The notes: generated by a model not told the origin, from the letters alone. Counted from the first letter of the stretch, positions 1 through 10,503 are shown. The stretch: 64,000 nt of DNA from JACCWP01 sp963801045 (GCA_963801045.1 CAWDDC010000004.1:1550001-1614000); one strand, 5' to 3'. Numbers and translations are program-made.

Positions 1-1
1 G

Positions 2-391
2 GGTGCGCACGAGACGCTGCTGGCCTGGGAGGAGCGGCGGATGCGCCGCGAGGTGCGTGCGACCGCCAACCGGCTGGCCAACTTCGACGACGCCAACCTG
101 CGCCGCTCGGCGCGGGCGGCGGTCGCCGCCGGCGCGCGGGTCGAACGCGCGCTGGAGATCCTCGGCGACGAGGTGCCCGACCACCTCCGGCAGGCCGGGA
201 GGCTGCGCCTGGAGCACAAGCAGGCCAGCCTCGAGGAGCTCGGCCAGCTGCACCAGCCGCCGCTCACCAAGGACGCCGTCGCGGGGCGGATCCGGCGGCT
301 GCTCGCGATGGCCGACAAGCGTGCCGAGGAGACCGGCGTTCCCGACACCGAGGCCAGCCTGACCCCGGAGATGCTCGACGCCGGTCCCTGA
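2..391 (+). CDS. whiA: WhiA, C-terminal part (gene begins before the window)
   Basis: Only the last 129 residues are present; the frame is open from base 2, so the 5' end lies outside the window. The end of the protein has the WhiA-type helix-turn-helix: an R-L-x-x-x-x-x-A-S-L-x-E-L-G pattern followed by PPLTKDAVAGRIRRL. WhiA is a DNA-binding regulator related to LAGLIDADG proteins. It controls sporulation septation in Streptomyces and is conserved in non-sporulating Gram-positives. Lying just upstream of gap-pgk-tpiA is the usual actinobacterial arrangement and supports the call. An ATG at 41 opens the same frame but is internal. Confidence 0.9.
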   Translation, partial: GAHETLLAWEERRMRREVRATANRLANFDDANLRRSARAAVAAGARVERALEILGDEVPDHLRQAGRLRLEHKQASLEELGQLHQPPLTKDAVAGRIRRLLAMADKRAEETGVPDTEASLTPEMLDAGP

Positions 392-449
392 GCGGGCTTC
401 CGTGATGCGAGACGTCCCGTGGCCGGTCAGCGGTCCTGCGGCCAGCCGG

Positions 450-455
450 TAGGGT
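450..455 (+). promoter_or_regulatory. putative -10 element of the gap operon
   Basis: TAGGGT fits the actinobacterial TANNNT -10 consensus and lies in the 172-bp whiA-gap gap, implying a leader of about 100 nt. No clear -35 hexamer is seen. The leader also holds a 13-bp direct repeat, CCCGCTCGATCTG, at 518-530 and 533-545, just before the gap ribosome-binding site. Confidence 0.35.
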
Positions 456-563
456 CGAGGCTCCTGCGAGGGCTCGCCGAGCGCGCCGCCCGTACCCGAT
501 CCGCACCCCCGATCCGGCCCGCTCGATCTGAACCCGCTCGATCTGTCAGAGGAGAACAGCACC

Positions 564-1561
<998 letters not shown>

Positions 1562-1565
<4 letters not shown>

Positions 1566-2764
1566 GGACGATCGACGACCTGGGAGACCTGTCCGGCCGC
1601 ACCGTGCTGGTGCGCAGCGACCTGAACGTCCCGCTCGACGGCGACGGCGCGGGCGCCCACATCACCGACGACGGCCGGATCCGGGCCAGTCTGCCGACGC
1701 TGAAGGCGCTGCGGGACGCGGGTGCGAAGGTCGTCGTCGCCGCACACCTCGGCCGGCCCAAGGGTGCTCCCGACCCGCGGTACTCCCTCGCGCCGGCGGC
1801 GGGCCGGCTGTCCGAGCTGCTGGACGCGCCGGTGCCGCTCGCCGACGACGTGGTCGGCGACAGCGCCCGCGCGACCGTCGCCGCGCTCGGTCCGGGCGAC
1901 GTCGGCATGCTCGAGAACGTCCGCTTCGAGCCCGGCGAGACCAGCAAGGACGATGCCGAGCGCGGCGCGCTGGCCGACCGGCTGGCCGGGCTCGCCGACG
2001 CGTACGTCTCCGACGGCTTCGGTGTCGTGCACCGCAAGCAGGCCAGCGTCTACGACGTGGCCCAGCGGCTCCCGAGCGCCGCCGGCCGGCTGGTGCAGAC
2101 CGAGGTCCAGGCGTTGGGGCGGCTGCTCGACGACCCGAAGCGCCCGTACGTCGTGGTGCTGGGCGGCTCGAAGGTGTCGGACAAGCTCGGCGTCATCGAC
2201 CACCTGCTCGGCCAGGCCGACGTGCTGCTGGTCGGCGGCGGCATGGTGTTCACCTTCCTCGCCGCCCAGGGGCACCCGGTCGGCCGCAGCCTGCTGGAGG
2301 AGGACCAGGTCGCCGCGGTGTCCGGCTATCTCGCGCGGGCTGCCGACGAGGGGGTCCGGATCGTGCTGCCGACCGACATCGTGGTCGGCGACTCGGTCGA
2401 CGCCTCTGCTCGCGGGAGCGTCGTGCCGGCCGACCAGATCCCGGACGACATGATCGGCCTCGACATCGGGCCGGACTCGAGCGGCGTGTTCGCGGCCGAG
2501 ATCGTCAAAGCGTCCACCGTGTTCTGGAACGGCCCCATGGGGGTGTTCGAGATCGAGCAGTTCTCGCACGGCACCCGTGCGGTCGCCGAGGCGCTCACCC
2601 GCTGCAGCGGCTACACCGTGGTGGGTGGTGGTGACTCCGCGGCCGCGGTCCGGACGCTCGGCTTCGCCGACGGCGCGTTCGGCCACATCTCCACCGGAGG
2701 CGGCGCCAGTCTGGAGCTGCTCGAGGGCGCGACCCTGCCCGGCCTCGTCGTGCTGGAGGACTGA
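1562..2764 (+). CDS. pgk: phosphoglycerate kinase
   Basis: A 400-residue enzyme transferring phosphate from 1,3-bisphosphoglycerate to ADP in glycolysis. Visible motifs are RSDLNVPL near the N-terminus, LGGSKVSDK mid-protein, and the nucleotide-binding segments GGGDSAAAV and STGGGASLELLEG near the C-terminus. The ATG at 1562 was chosen because it overlaps the gap stop (ATGA) and starts at the conserved N-terminus; the frame stays open further upstream. The stop overlaps the tpiA start by one base. Confidence 0.97.
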
Positions 2765-3564
2765 TGGCGACCCGACCGACGCGGCTGCCACTGATGGCGG
2801 GCAACTGGAAGTCCCACCTCAACCATCTCGAGGCGGTCGTCCTGGTGCAGCGGCTCAGCTGGACGCTGCAGGACAAGAAGTACGACCCGCAGCGGTCGGA
2901 GGTCGCGGTGCTGCCGCCCTTCACCGACCTGCGCAGCGTGCAGACCCTCGTCGACGGTGACCGGCTGCCCGTGCACTACGGCGCGCAGGACGTGTCCGAG
3001 CACGACGGCGGGGCGCACACCGGGGAGGTGTCCGCGGCGATGCTGTCCGAGCTGGGCTGCCGCTACGTCCTCACCGGTCACTCCGAGCGCCGCGAGCAGC
3101 ACGGCGAGGACGACGCGCTGGTCAACGCCAAGACGCAGCGGGTGCTCGCCGCGCAGATGACGCCGATCGTCTGCGTGGGCGAGGGGCTGCCGGTGCGGCA
3201 GGCCGGCGAGCACGTCGCCCACTGCCGCGCCCAGCTGGACGGTTCGCTGGCGGGCCTGAGCCCGGAGCAGGTCGCCGGACTGGTGGTGGCGTACGAGCCC
3301 GTGTGGGCGATCGGCACCGGTGAGGTGGCCACACCGGCGGATGCCCAGGAGGTCTGTGCCGCCCTCCGGGCGCGCGTCGGCGAGGCGTGGGGGGCGGAAG
3401 CGGCGGCCGGAGTGCGTATCCTGTACGGCGGCTCGGTCAAGGCGGCGAACGTCGCCGGCATCATGGCCGAGCCGGACGTGGACGGCGCGCTGGTCGGGGG
3501 AGCGAGCCTGCAGGCGGACGAGTTCGCCGGCATCGCTCGGTTCTACGACCTGCCTGTGTTGTGA
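2764..3564 (+). CDS. tpiA: triosephosphate isomerase
   Basis: A 266-residue TIM-barrel enzyme interconverting dihydroxyacetone phosphate and glyceraldehyde 3-phosphate. The substrate-binding Asn14 and Lys16 lie in AGNWKSH, the catalytic histidine is in GHSERR, the catalytic glutamate is in YEPVWAIGTG, and the phosphate-binding GGSVKAAN and GGASL loops are near the end. It is the third gene of the glycolytic operon, with its ATG overlapping the pgk stop. Confidence 0.97.
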   Translation: MATRPTRLPLMAGNWKSHLNHLEAVVLVQRLSWTLQDKKYDPQRSEVAVLPPFTDLRSVQTLVDGDRLPVHYGAQDVSEHDGGAHTGEVSAAMLSELGCRYVLTGHSERREQHGEDDALVNAKTQRVLAAQMTPIVCVGEGLPVRQAGEHVAHCRAQLDGSLAGLSPEQVAGLVVAYEPVWAIGTGEVATPADAQEVCAALRARVGEAWGAEAAAGVRILYGGSVKAANVAGIMAEPDVDGALVGGASLQADEFAGIARFYDLPVL

Positions 3565-3619
3565 TATCGACGTCCACCGGAAACGACCGACGACCGCGAC
3601 AGAGTGAGGCCCGACCGAC

Positions 3620-3856
3620 GTGATCATGGCGTTCTCCATCCTGCTGGTCATCACCAGCCTGCTGATGATCGTGCTGGTGCTGCTCCACAAGGGGCGCGGC
3701 GGTGGCCTGTCGGACATGTTCGGCGGCGGCGTCTCGACCAACCTGGGCGGCTCCTCCACCGCGGAGAAGAACCTCGACCGCATCACGATCGGCATCGGAG
3801 TGACGTGGGGTCTCACGATCATCGCCCTCGGCCTCTTGCTCAAGTCCAGCGCCTGA
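3620..3856 (+). CDS. secG: preprotein translocase subunit SecG
   Basis: A 78-residue membrane protein with two hydrophobic segments (about residues 3-22 and 52-74) around a Gly-rich loop holding GRGGGLSDMFGGG, the hallmark of SecG. It is an accessory subunit of the SecYEG channel. The GTG at 3620 is used; an ATG two codons on (3626) is an alternative. Its place 55 bp after tpiA is the normal actinobacterial order. Confidence 0.95.
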   Translation: MIMAFSILLVITSLLMIVLVLLHKGRGGGLSDMFGGGVSTNLGGSSTAEKNLDRITIGIGVTWGLTIIALGLLLKSSA

Positions 3857-3903
3857 CCGCACCCTTGTCCTACCCCTGACCGTTCACGAAGAGGAGACAC
3901 GAC

Positions 3904-4260
3904 GTGGCTGGTGGCTCAGCGATCCGCGGCAGCCGGGTCGGTGCCGGGCCGATGGGGGAGGCCGAGCGAGGTGAGGCGGCACCGCGACAAGAGGTGACGT
4001 ACTGGTGCGCACACGGGCACAAGACGACCCCGAGCTTCGCGCTCGACGCCGCCGTGCCCGACGAGTGGGACTGCCCGCGCTGCGGGCTGCCCGCCAGCCG
4101 GGACGAGGAGAACCCGCCCCCGCCGCCGCGCATCGAGCCCTACAAGACCCACCTGGCCTACGTGAAGGAGCGCCGCTCCGACGCCGAGGCGCAGGAGATC
4201 CTCGAGGAGGCCCTGACCTCCCTGCGCGACCGCCGCAAGCGCGGCGAGATCGTCTTCTGA
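3904..4260 (+). CDS. rbpA: RNA polymerase-binding protein RbpA
   Basis: A 118-residue actinobacterial transcription factor that binds the principal sigma factor and RNA polymerase and stabilises open complexes. The zinc-site pattern is visible as Cys35, His39, Cys57 and Cys60 (CAHGH, CPRC). The C-terminal sigma-interacting segment is about residues 80-113 (IEPYKTHLAYVKERRS onward). The GTG start is preceded by AAGAGGAGA. The gene is convergent with pgl with 9 bp between stops; a small CTGAC/GTCAG inverted repeat (4257-4261, 4269-4273) spans both stop codons. Confidence 0.96.
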   Translation: MAGGSAIRGSRVGAGPMGEAERGEAAPRQEVTYWCAHGHKTTPSFALDAAVPDEWDCPRCGLPASRDEENPPPPPRIEPYKTHLAYVKERRSDAEAQEILEEALTSLRDRRKRGEIVF

Positions 4261-4269
4261 CCGGTCCCG

Positions 4270-5049
4270 TCAGGGTGACGCCGGCCGGGCGAAGTCCGAC
4301 GGCAGCTGGGACGCGGCTGCGGCGTCGAGCATCCACAGCGTCCGCTCCATCCCGCGCGGCCCCGCGGCGGGCACCTGCAGCTGACCGGCGCCGCTGAGCG
4401 CCATCCGGGTCGCACTCGCCTTCTCCTCGCCGGTGACGAGGAACCACACCTCCCTGGCGTGGCCGAGGGTGGCGAAGGTCAGCGACAGCCGGGTGGGCGG
4501 CGGCTTCGGCGCACTGCGCACGGCCACGACCGCGCGCTGGTCGTAGCAGGCGGGGTGCTCGGGGAACAGCGAGGCCACGTGTCCGTCCGGCCCCATCCCG
4601 AGCATCAGCACGTCGAAGGTCGGCGCGTCGCCGTGGTCCTCCGGCCGGGACGCCCGGGCCAGCTCGTCGGCGTATCCCTCGGCGGCCGCGTCGACGTCGC
4701 CGTACGGCCCGTCGCTCGCCGCCATCGGGTGCACCCGGGCGGGGTCGACCGGTACGGCGTCCAGCAGGTCGGCCCGGGCCTGGCCCTCGTTGCGCTCCGG
4801 GTCGGCGGCCGGCACGAACCGCTCGTCGCCCCACCACAGGTCCAGCCGGCTCCAGTCCACCGCGCCGCGCGCAGGCGAGTCACGCACCGCCCGGTGCACG
4901 GAGCCGGCGATGCCGCCGCCGGCGAGCACCACCGACGGCACCCGTCCGGTGTGCTGCACGTCGACCAGCCGGGTGAGCAGCCGGGCGGCGGCCGCGGCCG
5001 CCACGACCTCGGCGTCGTGGTGGACGACCACCGTGCGGTCGCTGCTCAC
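4270..5049 (-). CDS. pgl: 6-phosphogluconolactonase
   Basis: A 259-residue cytosolic enzyme hydrolysing 6-phosphogluconolactone to 6-phosphogluconate, the second step of the oxidative pentose phosphate pathway. Family motifs WGDERFV and GMGPDGHVASLFPEH are present. It is last in the tkt-tal-pgi-zwf-opcA-pgl operon. Its GTG start overlaps the opcA stop by 4 bp, which fixes the start. Confidence 0.95.
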   Translation of the reverse strand: MSSDRTVVVHHDAEVVAAAAAARLLTRLVDVQHTGRVPSVVLAGGGIAGSVHRAVRDSPARGAVDWSRLDLWWGDERFVPAADPERNEGQARADLLDAVPVDPARVHPMAASDGPYGDVDAAAEGYADELARASRPEDHGDAPTFDVLMLGMGPDGHVASLFPEHPACYDQRAVVAVRSAPKPPPTRLSLTFATLGHAREVWFLVTGEEKASATRMALSGAGQLQVPAAGPRGMERTLWMLDAAAASQLPSDFARPASP

Positions 5050-6098
5050 GACGCGGCCCTCCCGGTCCTCTTGGCGGTCTTCTTCCTGGCGGTCTTCTTG
5101 GCTGCCTTCTCGGCCGCCTTCTCGGCCGGCTTGCTCGTGGTCTTCTTGGCCGCCTTCTTCGCGGTGGCCCTCTTCCCCGCCCGCGGCGGGGGAGCAGCAC
5201 TGCGGCCGTACGCCAGCAGCGTCTCCTGGTAGACGTCGTCGTTGTCGAGCCGGCGCAGCTCCTCCGCCAGCAGCTCAGCGGTGTTGCGGCGGTGCAGCGC
5301 CACCGGCCGGTCGGCCTCCCCGGGGATGGCGAACCGCGCGAGCCGGCCGTCGGGCCGCTCCAGCGCGATGTCGCCGTGCGACGAGTGCAGCCGCACCGCG
5401 GTGATGCCGGGGCCGCTGCTGCGGGTCCGCTCGACGCTCGCCCCGAGCCGGTGGCCCAGCCAGGCGCCCAGCAGGTCCGCGCTGGCGTTGGGCTGCTCGG
5501 CCTCGACGGTGGCGCTGGTGATGCGTACCGGGTGCTGCTCGAGCCCGGCCGCCAGCAGCGCCCGCCACGGGGTGAGCCGGGTCCAGGCCAGGTCGGTGCT
5601 GCCCCGTGCGTAGTGCTCCGCCTGGCTCCGCAGGGCGGTCGTGCGGCCCCGCGTGACGGCCGCGCAGTCGGTGATGCGGCGCTGGGCCAGCCGCCCCAGC
5701 GGGTCGTTCGCCGGGTCGGCGGGAGCGTCGGTCGGCCACCAGGCGACCACGGGGGAGTCGGGCAGCAGCAGCGGGGTGACGACGGAGACCGGGTGCCCGG
5801 TGAGCTCTCCCGACAGTCGCAGCAGCACCGTCTCGCCGGACGCGCCGTCGCCGATCGACACCTCGGCGTCCAGCCGCGGCTTGCCGCGGCGGCTGCCGAC
5901 GACGACGCCGAGGATCCGGGCCGGGTGCTCGGTCGAGACCTCGCGGGCGGCGCGGAGCGCCTCGGTGTGGTTCGTCTCGTCGGTGACCACCACGAAGGTC
6001 AGGACCATGCCCATCGCCGGGCTCCCGGCCCGGCGCCGGGCCTGCAGCAGCGCGGCCGCGACCCGGCCGGCGTTGGTCTCGGTCAGGTCGATGCGCAT
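5046..6098 (-). CDS. opcA: OpcA, glucose-6-phosphate dehydrogenase assembly factor, with a Lys/Ala-rich tail
   Basis: A 350-residue protein needed for assembly or activation of Zwf in actinobacteria and cyanobacteria. The first ~300 residues read as an ordinary OpcA domain. Residues about 303-350 form a basic low-complexity tail built of AKKA, AEKA, AKKT and RKKT units, resembling histone H1 or HupB-type tails, which I do not expect in OpcA. The same frame and base composition run through it without interruption, so it is not an obvious frameshift. It lies between zwf (42 bp upstream) and pgl (4-bp overlap). Confidence 0.93.
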   Translation of the reverse strand: MRIDLTETNAGRVAAALLQARRRAGSPAMGMVLTFVVVTDETNHTEALRAAREVSTEHPARILGVVVGSRRGKPRLDAEVSIGDGASGETVLLRLSGELTGHPVSVVTPLLLPDSPVVAWWPTDAPADPANDPLGRLAQRRITDCAAVTRGRTTALRSQAEHYARGSTDLAWTRLTPWRALLAAGLEQHPVRITSATVEAEQPNASADLLGAWLGHRLGASVERTRSSGPGITAVRLHSSHGDIALERPDGRLARFAIPGEADRPVALHRRNTAELLAEELRRLDNDDVYQETLLAYGRSAAPPPRAGKRATAKKAAKKTTSKPAEKAAEKAAKKTARKKTAKRTGRAAS

Positions 6099-6140
6099 GG
6101 ACCGCTCCTCCTCGTCACGCTCGGCACGGGACCTGTCCCC

Positions 6141-7670
6141 TCACGGACGCCGCCACGCGCGCCCGTCGCGGGCCAGCATGTCGTGCGCGCACGAGGGTCC
6201 CCACGATCCGGCCGGGTACTGCTCGGGCTGCGGCTGCGACGCCCACCAGCGCTCCACCGGGTCGAGGATCTGCCAGGACAGCTCGACCTCCTCGTGCCGC
6301 GGGAACAGCGGGGGGTCGCCGAGCAGCACGTCCAGGATCAGCCGCTCGTAGGCCTCCGGGCTGGACTCGACGAACGCGCCGCCGTAGGCGAAGTCCATGT
6401 TGACGTCACGCAGCTCCATCGCCGTGCCGGGCACCTTGGCGCCGAACCGCAGCGTGACGCCTTCGTCCGGCTGGATCCGCATCACCAGCGCGTTCTGCCC
6501 GAGCTCCTCGGTCGCCGTCGTGGTGAACGGCAGGTGTGGTGCCCGCTTGAACGAGACGGCGACCTCGGTGACGCGCCGGCCCAGCCGCTTGCCGGTGCGC
6601 AGGTAGAACGGCACGCCCGCCCAGCGGCGGTTCTCGATGTCCAGCCGCAGCGCGGCGTAGGTCTCGGTGTGGGACGTCGAAGGGATGTCGCTCTCGTCCA
6701 GGTAGCCGATCACCTTCTCACCGCCCTGCCAGCCGGCGGCGTACTGCCCGCGGGCGCTGTGCAGGTCGAGCCGTTCGGGGACCTTGACCGCGGAGAGCAC
6801 CTTCTCCTTCTCGAGGCGCAGGCTGCGGGCGTCGAACGACGCCGGGTCCTCCATCGCGACCAGCGCCATCAGCTGCAGCAGGTGGTTCTGGATCACGTCA
6901 CGCGCCGCGCCGATGCCGTCGTAGTAGCCCGCCCGGCCACCGATGCCCATGTCCTCGGCCATCGTGATCTGCACGTGGTCGACGAAGTTGGAGTTCCAGA
7001 CCGGCTCGAACATCGCGTTGGCGAAACGGAACGCCAGGATGTTCTGCACGGTCTCCTTGCCGAGGTAGTGGTCGATGCGGAACACCGACTCCGGCGGGAA
7101 CACCTCCGACACGACCGCGTTGAGCTGACGGGCCGAGGTGAGGTCGTGACCGAACGGCTTCTCGATCACCACCCGCCGCCAGCTGCCGCCCACCGGATCG
7201 GTCAGCCCGTGCTCCTTGAGCTGGCCGACCACGGCCGGGAACGACCCGGGCGGGATGGCCAGGTAGAACGCGTGGTTGCCGGACGTCGCCCGCGACTCGT
7301 CCAGCTCCTCGATGGTCCGACGGAGCCGGCCGAAGGCGTCGTCGTCGTCGAACTCGCCGGGCACGAACCGGACCCCCTCGTTGAGCTGGTGCCAGGTCTC
7401 CTCGCGGAACGGTGTGCGGGCGTACTCCTTGACCGCGTCGTGCACGACCTGGGCGAAGTCCTGGTCCTTCCAGTCCCGCCGGGCGAAGCCGACCAGCGAG
7501 AAGCCGGGGGGCAGCAGCCCGCGGTTGGCGAGGTCGTAGACCGCCGGCATCAGCTTCTTGCGGGACAGGTCGCCGGTCACGCCGAAGATCACCAGCCCGC
7601 ACGGACCAGCGATCCGCGGCAGCCGCCGGTCGTGCGGGTCGCGCAGCGGGTTCGGGTGCGGTGGGCTCAT
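6141..7670 (-). CDS. zwf: glucose-6-phosphate 1-dehydrogenase
   Basis: A 509-residue enzyme oxidising glucose 6-phosphate to 6-phosphogluconolactone with NAD(P)+. It has the N-terminal nucleotide-binding motif GVTGDLSRKK and the active-site signature RIDHYLGKE. The ATG at 7670 gives an N-terminus MSPPHPNPL, normal for the family. The frame is open 13 codons further upstream, but that start would run into the end of pgi. OpcA and Pgl follow directly, matching the known functional link. Confidence 0.96.
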   Translation of the reverse strand: MSPPHPNPLRDPHDRRLPRIAGPCGLVIFGVTGDLSRKKLMPAVYDLANRGLLPPGFSLVGFARRDWKDQDFAQVVHDAVKEYARTPFREETWHQLNEGVRFVPGEFDDDDAFGRLRRTIEELDESRATSGNHAFYLAIPPGSFPAVVGQLKEHGLTDPVGGSWRRVVIEKPFGHDLTSARQLNAVVSEVFPPESVFRIDHYLGKETVQNILAFRFANAMFEPVWNSNFVDHVQITMAEDMGIGGRAGYYDGIGAARDVIQNHLLQLMALVAMEDPASFDARSLRLEKEKVLSAVKVPERLDLHSARGQYAAGWQGGEKVIGYLDESDIPSTSHTETYAALRLDIENRRWAGVPFYLRTGKRLGRRVTEVAVSFKRAPHLPFTTTATEELGQNALVMRIQPDEGVTLRFGAKVPGTAMELRDVNMDFAYGGAFVESSPEAYERLILDVLLGDPPLFPRHEEVELSWQILDPVERWWASQPQPEQYPAGSWGPSCAHDMLARDGRAWRRP

Positions 7671-7677
7671 CGGGTGG

Positions 7678-9348
7678 TCACCGCAGCAGCTCGCCCAGCT
7701 GCTGCACACCGGCTGCCCGGTCGGCGAGGTGCAGCCGCAGCACCGGCCGGCCGTGGTCGGCCAGCACCTGGGCGTCGCCGGCGGCCTGGGCCGACAGGAA
7801 CTCGCCGAAGGTGAAATCGCGTCCCGGCACCGACAGGTCGCCGACCGGCTCGCCGGTCACCTGCAGGAAGACCCCGTGCGGAGGTCCGCCCTTGTGGTAC
7901 TGGCCGGTGGAGTGCAGGAAGCGCGGTCCCCAGCCGAACGTCGTGGGCCGGCCGGTGCGCTGTGCGAGCGGCTCGCGGACCTCCGCCAGCGGGCGGTCGG
8001 CGTGCCGGTTGAGGTACGCCATGACGGCGAGGTAACCGGTCTCCGGGTCGAGCCGGTCGAGCAGCGCCTCGACAGCGGCGGCGACGGTGCCGGTGCCGTC
8101 GGGAAGCAGGCCGTCGGTCGCGTACACCTCGACCGCGCCGTCGGTGAACACCGGCTCCGGGCGCGCGCCCCCGCCGTCCAGCAGCCCGCGGGCCGCCGCC
8201 TTGGCACTCTCGACGTCGGGCTGGTCGAACGGGTTGATGCCGATGACCTGGCCGGCGACCGCGACCGCGTGCTCCCACAGCAGCAGCTGGGCACCGAGCG
8301 AGGCGTCGACGCTGGCGCCCCAGCCGGACGTCGGCCGCACGTCGTCGAACGGGAAGCCGCTGCCGATCGAGACCAGCACCTCGTCGGAGGTGTTGGGGTC
8401 GAAGTTGGCTGCCGACGGGCTCTCGACCACCACCGGCAGGATGCCCTTGCCGTCCTTGCCGGTCGACTCCGCGATCAGCTGCTCGACCCAGTCGCCGAAG
8501 CCGACGATGGGGGAGTCGGCCTCGGCGAGCACCACCTTGTCGGCGCCCGCCCGGTTGGCCACGCCCAGCAGCGCGCCGAGACGGAGCCCGGGGTTGTCCA
8601 CCCCGTCGACGGCCAGAGCCTTGCCGATCGCGCCGGCCTCGTCGAGCAGCCGACCGATGTCGGCGCCGGCCAGTCCGCTCGGGACCAGCCCGAACGCGGT
8701 GAGCGCGGAGTAGCGGCCGCCCACCTGCGGGTCGGCGGTGAAGACCCGGTAGCCGGCTTGGGTCGCCTCGTCCTCGAGGGGGGACCCCGGGTCGGTGACC
8801 ACCACCACCCGCTCGGCCGGGTCGTGGCCGGCGTCGCGGAAGGCCTGCTCGTACGCGCGGCGCTGGCTGTCGGTCTCGACCGTGCCGCCGGACTTGCTGG
8901 ACACGACCACGACCGTGCGCTCGAGCCGGTCGGCCATGGCGGCGCGGACCGAGTCGGGGTCGGACGAGTCCAGCACGGTGAGCTCCACGCCGGCGGTGGC
9001 GCAGATGACCTCGGGAGCGAGCGACGACCCACCCATGCCGCACAGCACGACCCGGTCGAGCCCGCGCCCGGCCAGGTCGGAGCGCAGCTGCTCGATCTCG
9101 GCGACCAGCCGGCGCGACGTCGTGGGCAGCGCCACCCAGGCGAGCCGCTTGGCCGCCTCGTCCTCGGCGTCCGGCCCCCACAGGGTGGGGTCCTGGCCGA
9201 CCAGCCGGCTGGCGAACGCGTCGCCGGCCAGCCGCTCGACCTCCGCGGCGAACACCTGCTCGTCGGGGTAGCCGAAGAACAGCTCGTACCCGCCGCCGGC
9301 GGCGTCGTCGGGCCCCAGCGCGGAGGCCACCGTGTTCCAGGCGGTCAC
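7678..9348 (-). CDS. pgi: glucose-6-phosphate isomerase
   Basis: A 556-residue enzyme with two SIS sugar-isomerase halves. Visible motifs are the phosphate-binding GMGGSSLAPE and the SSKSGGTVET segment. It interconverts glucose 6-phosphate and fructose 6-phosphate, connecting glycolysis to the pentose phosphate genes around it. The GTG start at 9348 overlaps the tal stop by 4 bp, and its stop is 7 bp before zwf, so it is certainly part of the operon. Confidence 0.94.
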   Translation of the reverse strand: MTAWNTVASALGPDDAAGGGYELFFGYPDEQVFAAEVERLAGDAFASRLVGQDPTLWGPDAEDEAAKRLAWVALPTTSRRLVAEIEQLRSDLAGRGLDRVVLCGMGGSSLAPEVICATAGVELTVLDSSDPDSVRAAMADRLERTVVVVSSKSGGTVETDSQRRAYEQAFRDAGHDPAERVVVVTDPGSPLEDEATQAGYRVFTADPQVGGRYSALTAFGLVPSGLAGADIGRLLDEAGAIGKALAVDGVDNPGLRLGALLGVANRAGADKVVLAEADSPIVGFGDWVEQLIAESTGKDGKGILPVVVESPSAANFDPNTSDEVLVSIGSGFPFDDVRPTSGWGASVDASLGAQLLLWEHAVAVAGQVIGINPFDQPDVESAKAAARGLLDGGGARPEPVFTDGAVEVYATDGLLPDGTGTVAAAVEALLDRLDPETGYLAVMAYLNRHADRPLAEVREPLAQRTGRPTTFGWGPRFLHSTGQYHKGGPPHGVFLQVTGEPVGDLSVPGRDFTFGEFLSAQAAGDAQVLADHGRPVLRLHLADRAAGVQQLGELLR

Positions 9349-10475
9349 CGCTGCCCGCCGTGTCCCCGCTCGCCGGCGCTGTCGAGAGCCGCGCGTACGG
9401 TGTCGAGCAGCTCGGCCCAGGACTTCTCGAACTTCTCCACGCCCTCGCGTTCCAGCACCTCGATGACGTCGTCGTAGCCGATGCCGAGGGCCGCGAGGCG
9501 GTCGAGCACCTCCTGCGACTCGGCGTAGTGACCGGTGACCATGTCGCCCTGCAGCTCACCGTGGTCGACGAACGCGTCCATCGTGTTTTCGGGCATGGTG
9601 TTGACCGTGTCGCGCGCGACCAGGTTGGTGACGTACAGGGTGTCGGGGAGGTCGGGGTCCTTGACCGACGTCGACGCCCACAGCGGCCGCTGCCGGTGGG
9701 CACCGGCCCGCTCGAGAGCCTGCCAGCGATCGGAGCCGATGACCCGCTCGTAGCGCTGGTAGGCGAGGCGCGCGTTGGCGATGGCTGCCTGGGCCTTGAG
9801 CGCACGGGCCTCGTCGGTGTCGATCGCGTCCAGGCGCTTGTCGACCTCGCTGTCGACCCGGCTGACGAAGAACGACGCCACCGACTGGATCGAGGACAGG
9901 TCGTGGCCGTTCGTCTGCGCGTGCTCGAGCCCGGTCATGTACGCGTCCATCACCTGGTCGTAGCGGTCGAGCCCGAAGATCAGCGTGACGTTGATGCTGA
10001 TGCCCTCGGCGGTAGCGGCGGTGATCGCCGCGAGCCCCTCCTGGGTGGCGGGGATCTTGATCATGGCGTTGGGCCGGTCGACCAGCCACCACAGCGCGCG
10101 CGCCTCGGCGGTCGTCGCCACGGTGGAGTGCGCGAGCCGGGGGTCGACCTCGATCGAGACCCGTCCGCCCAGCCCGCCGGTGGACTCGTACGCGGGCAGC
10201 ATCACGTCGCAGCCCCAGCGCACGTCGTAGGTGGTGATGACGCGGACCGCCTCCTCGAGCGAGACGCCGCGGGCGTGCAGGTCGCGCACCTGCTCGGCGT
10301 ACTCGTCGGCGTCGGCGAGCGCCTTGGCGAAGATCGTGGGGTTGGAGGTGACTCCGACGACGCCCCGGTCCCGCAGCGTGGCGAGCCCGCCCGAGCTCAG
10401 CCGTTGCCGGGAGAGGTCGTCGAGCCACACCGCGACGCCCTCGTCGGTCAGTGCGGCGAGTGCTGAATCGGTCAT
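9345..10475 (-). CDS. tal: transaldolase
   Basis: A 376-residue enzyme transferring a dihydroxyacetone unit between sugar phosphates. The Schiff-base lysine is Lys140 in AMIKIPAT, and the N-terminal TSNPTIFAKAL motif is present. The ATG at 10475 gives MTDSALAAL; the frame continues upstream into tkt sequence and that extension is rejected. It follows tkt after 28 bp and overlaps pgi by 4 bp. Confidence 0.95.
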   Translation of the reverse strand: MTDSALAALTDEGVAVWLDDLSRQRLSSGGLATLRDRGVVGVTSNPTIFAKALADADEYAEQVRDLHARGVSLEEAVRVITTYDVRWGCDVMLPAYESTGGLGGRVSIEVDPRLAHSTVATTAEARALWWLVDRPNAMIKIPATQEGLAAITAATAEGISINVTLIFGLDRYDQVMDAYMTGLEHAQTNGHDLSSIQSVASFFVSRVDSEVDKRLDAIDTDEARALKAQAAIANARLAYQRYERVIGSDRWQALERAGAHRQRPLWASTSVKDPDLPDTLYVTNLVARDTVNTMPENTMDAFVDHGELQGDMVTGHYAESQEVLDRLAALGIGYDDVIEVLEREGVEKFEKSWAELLDTVRAALDSAGERGHGGQR

Positions 10476-10503
10476 GGTGTCCTCCCGGATGGGGTCGAGC
10501 CGG

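Noticed and set aside
41..391. A separate small gene starting at ATG 41
   Set aside because: The same frame is open to the window edge and matches the C-terminal part of WhiA.
518..545. 13-bp direct repeat before gap as a regulator site
   Set aside because: It is only two copies in a short leader, partly overlapping the region just before the ribosome-binding site; it is noted with the gap promoter but is too weak as a separate site.
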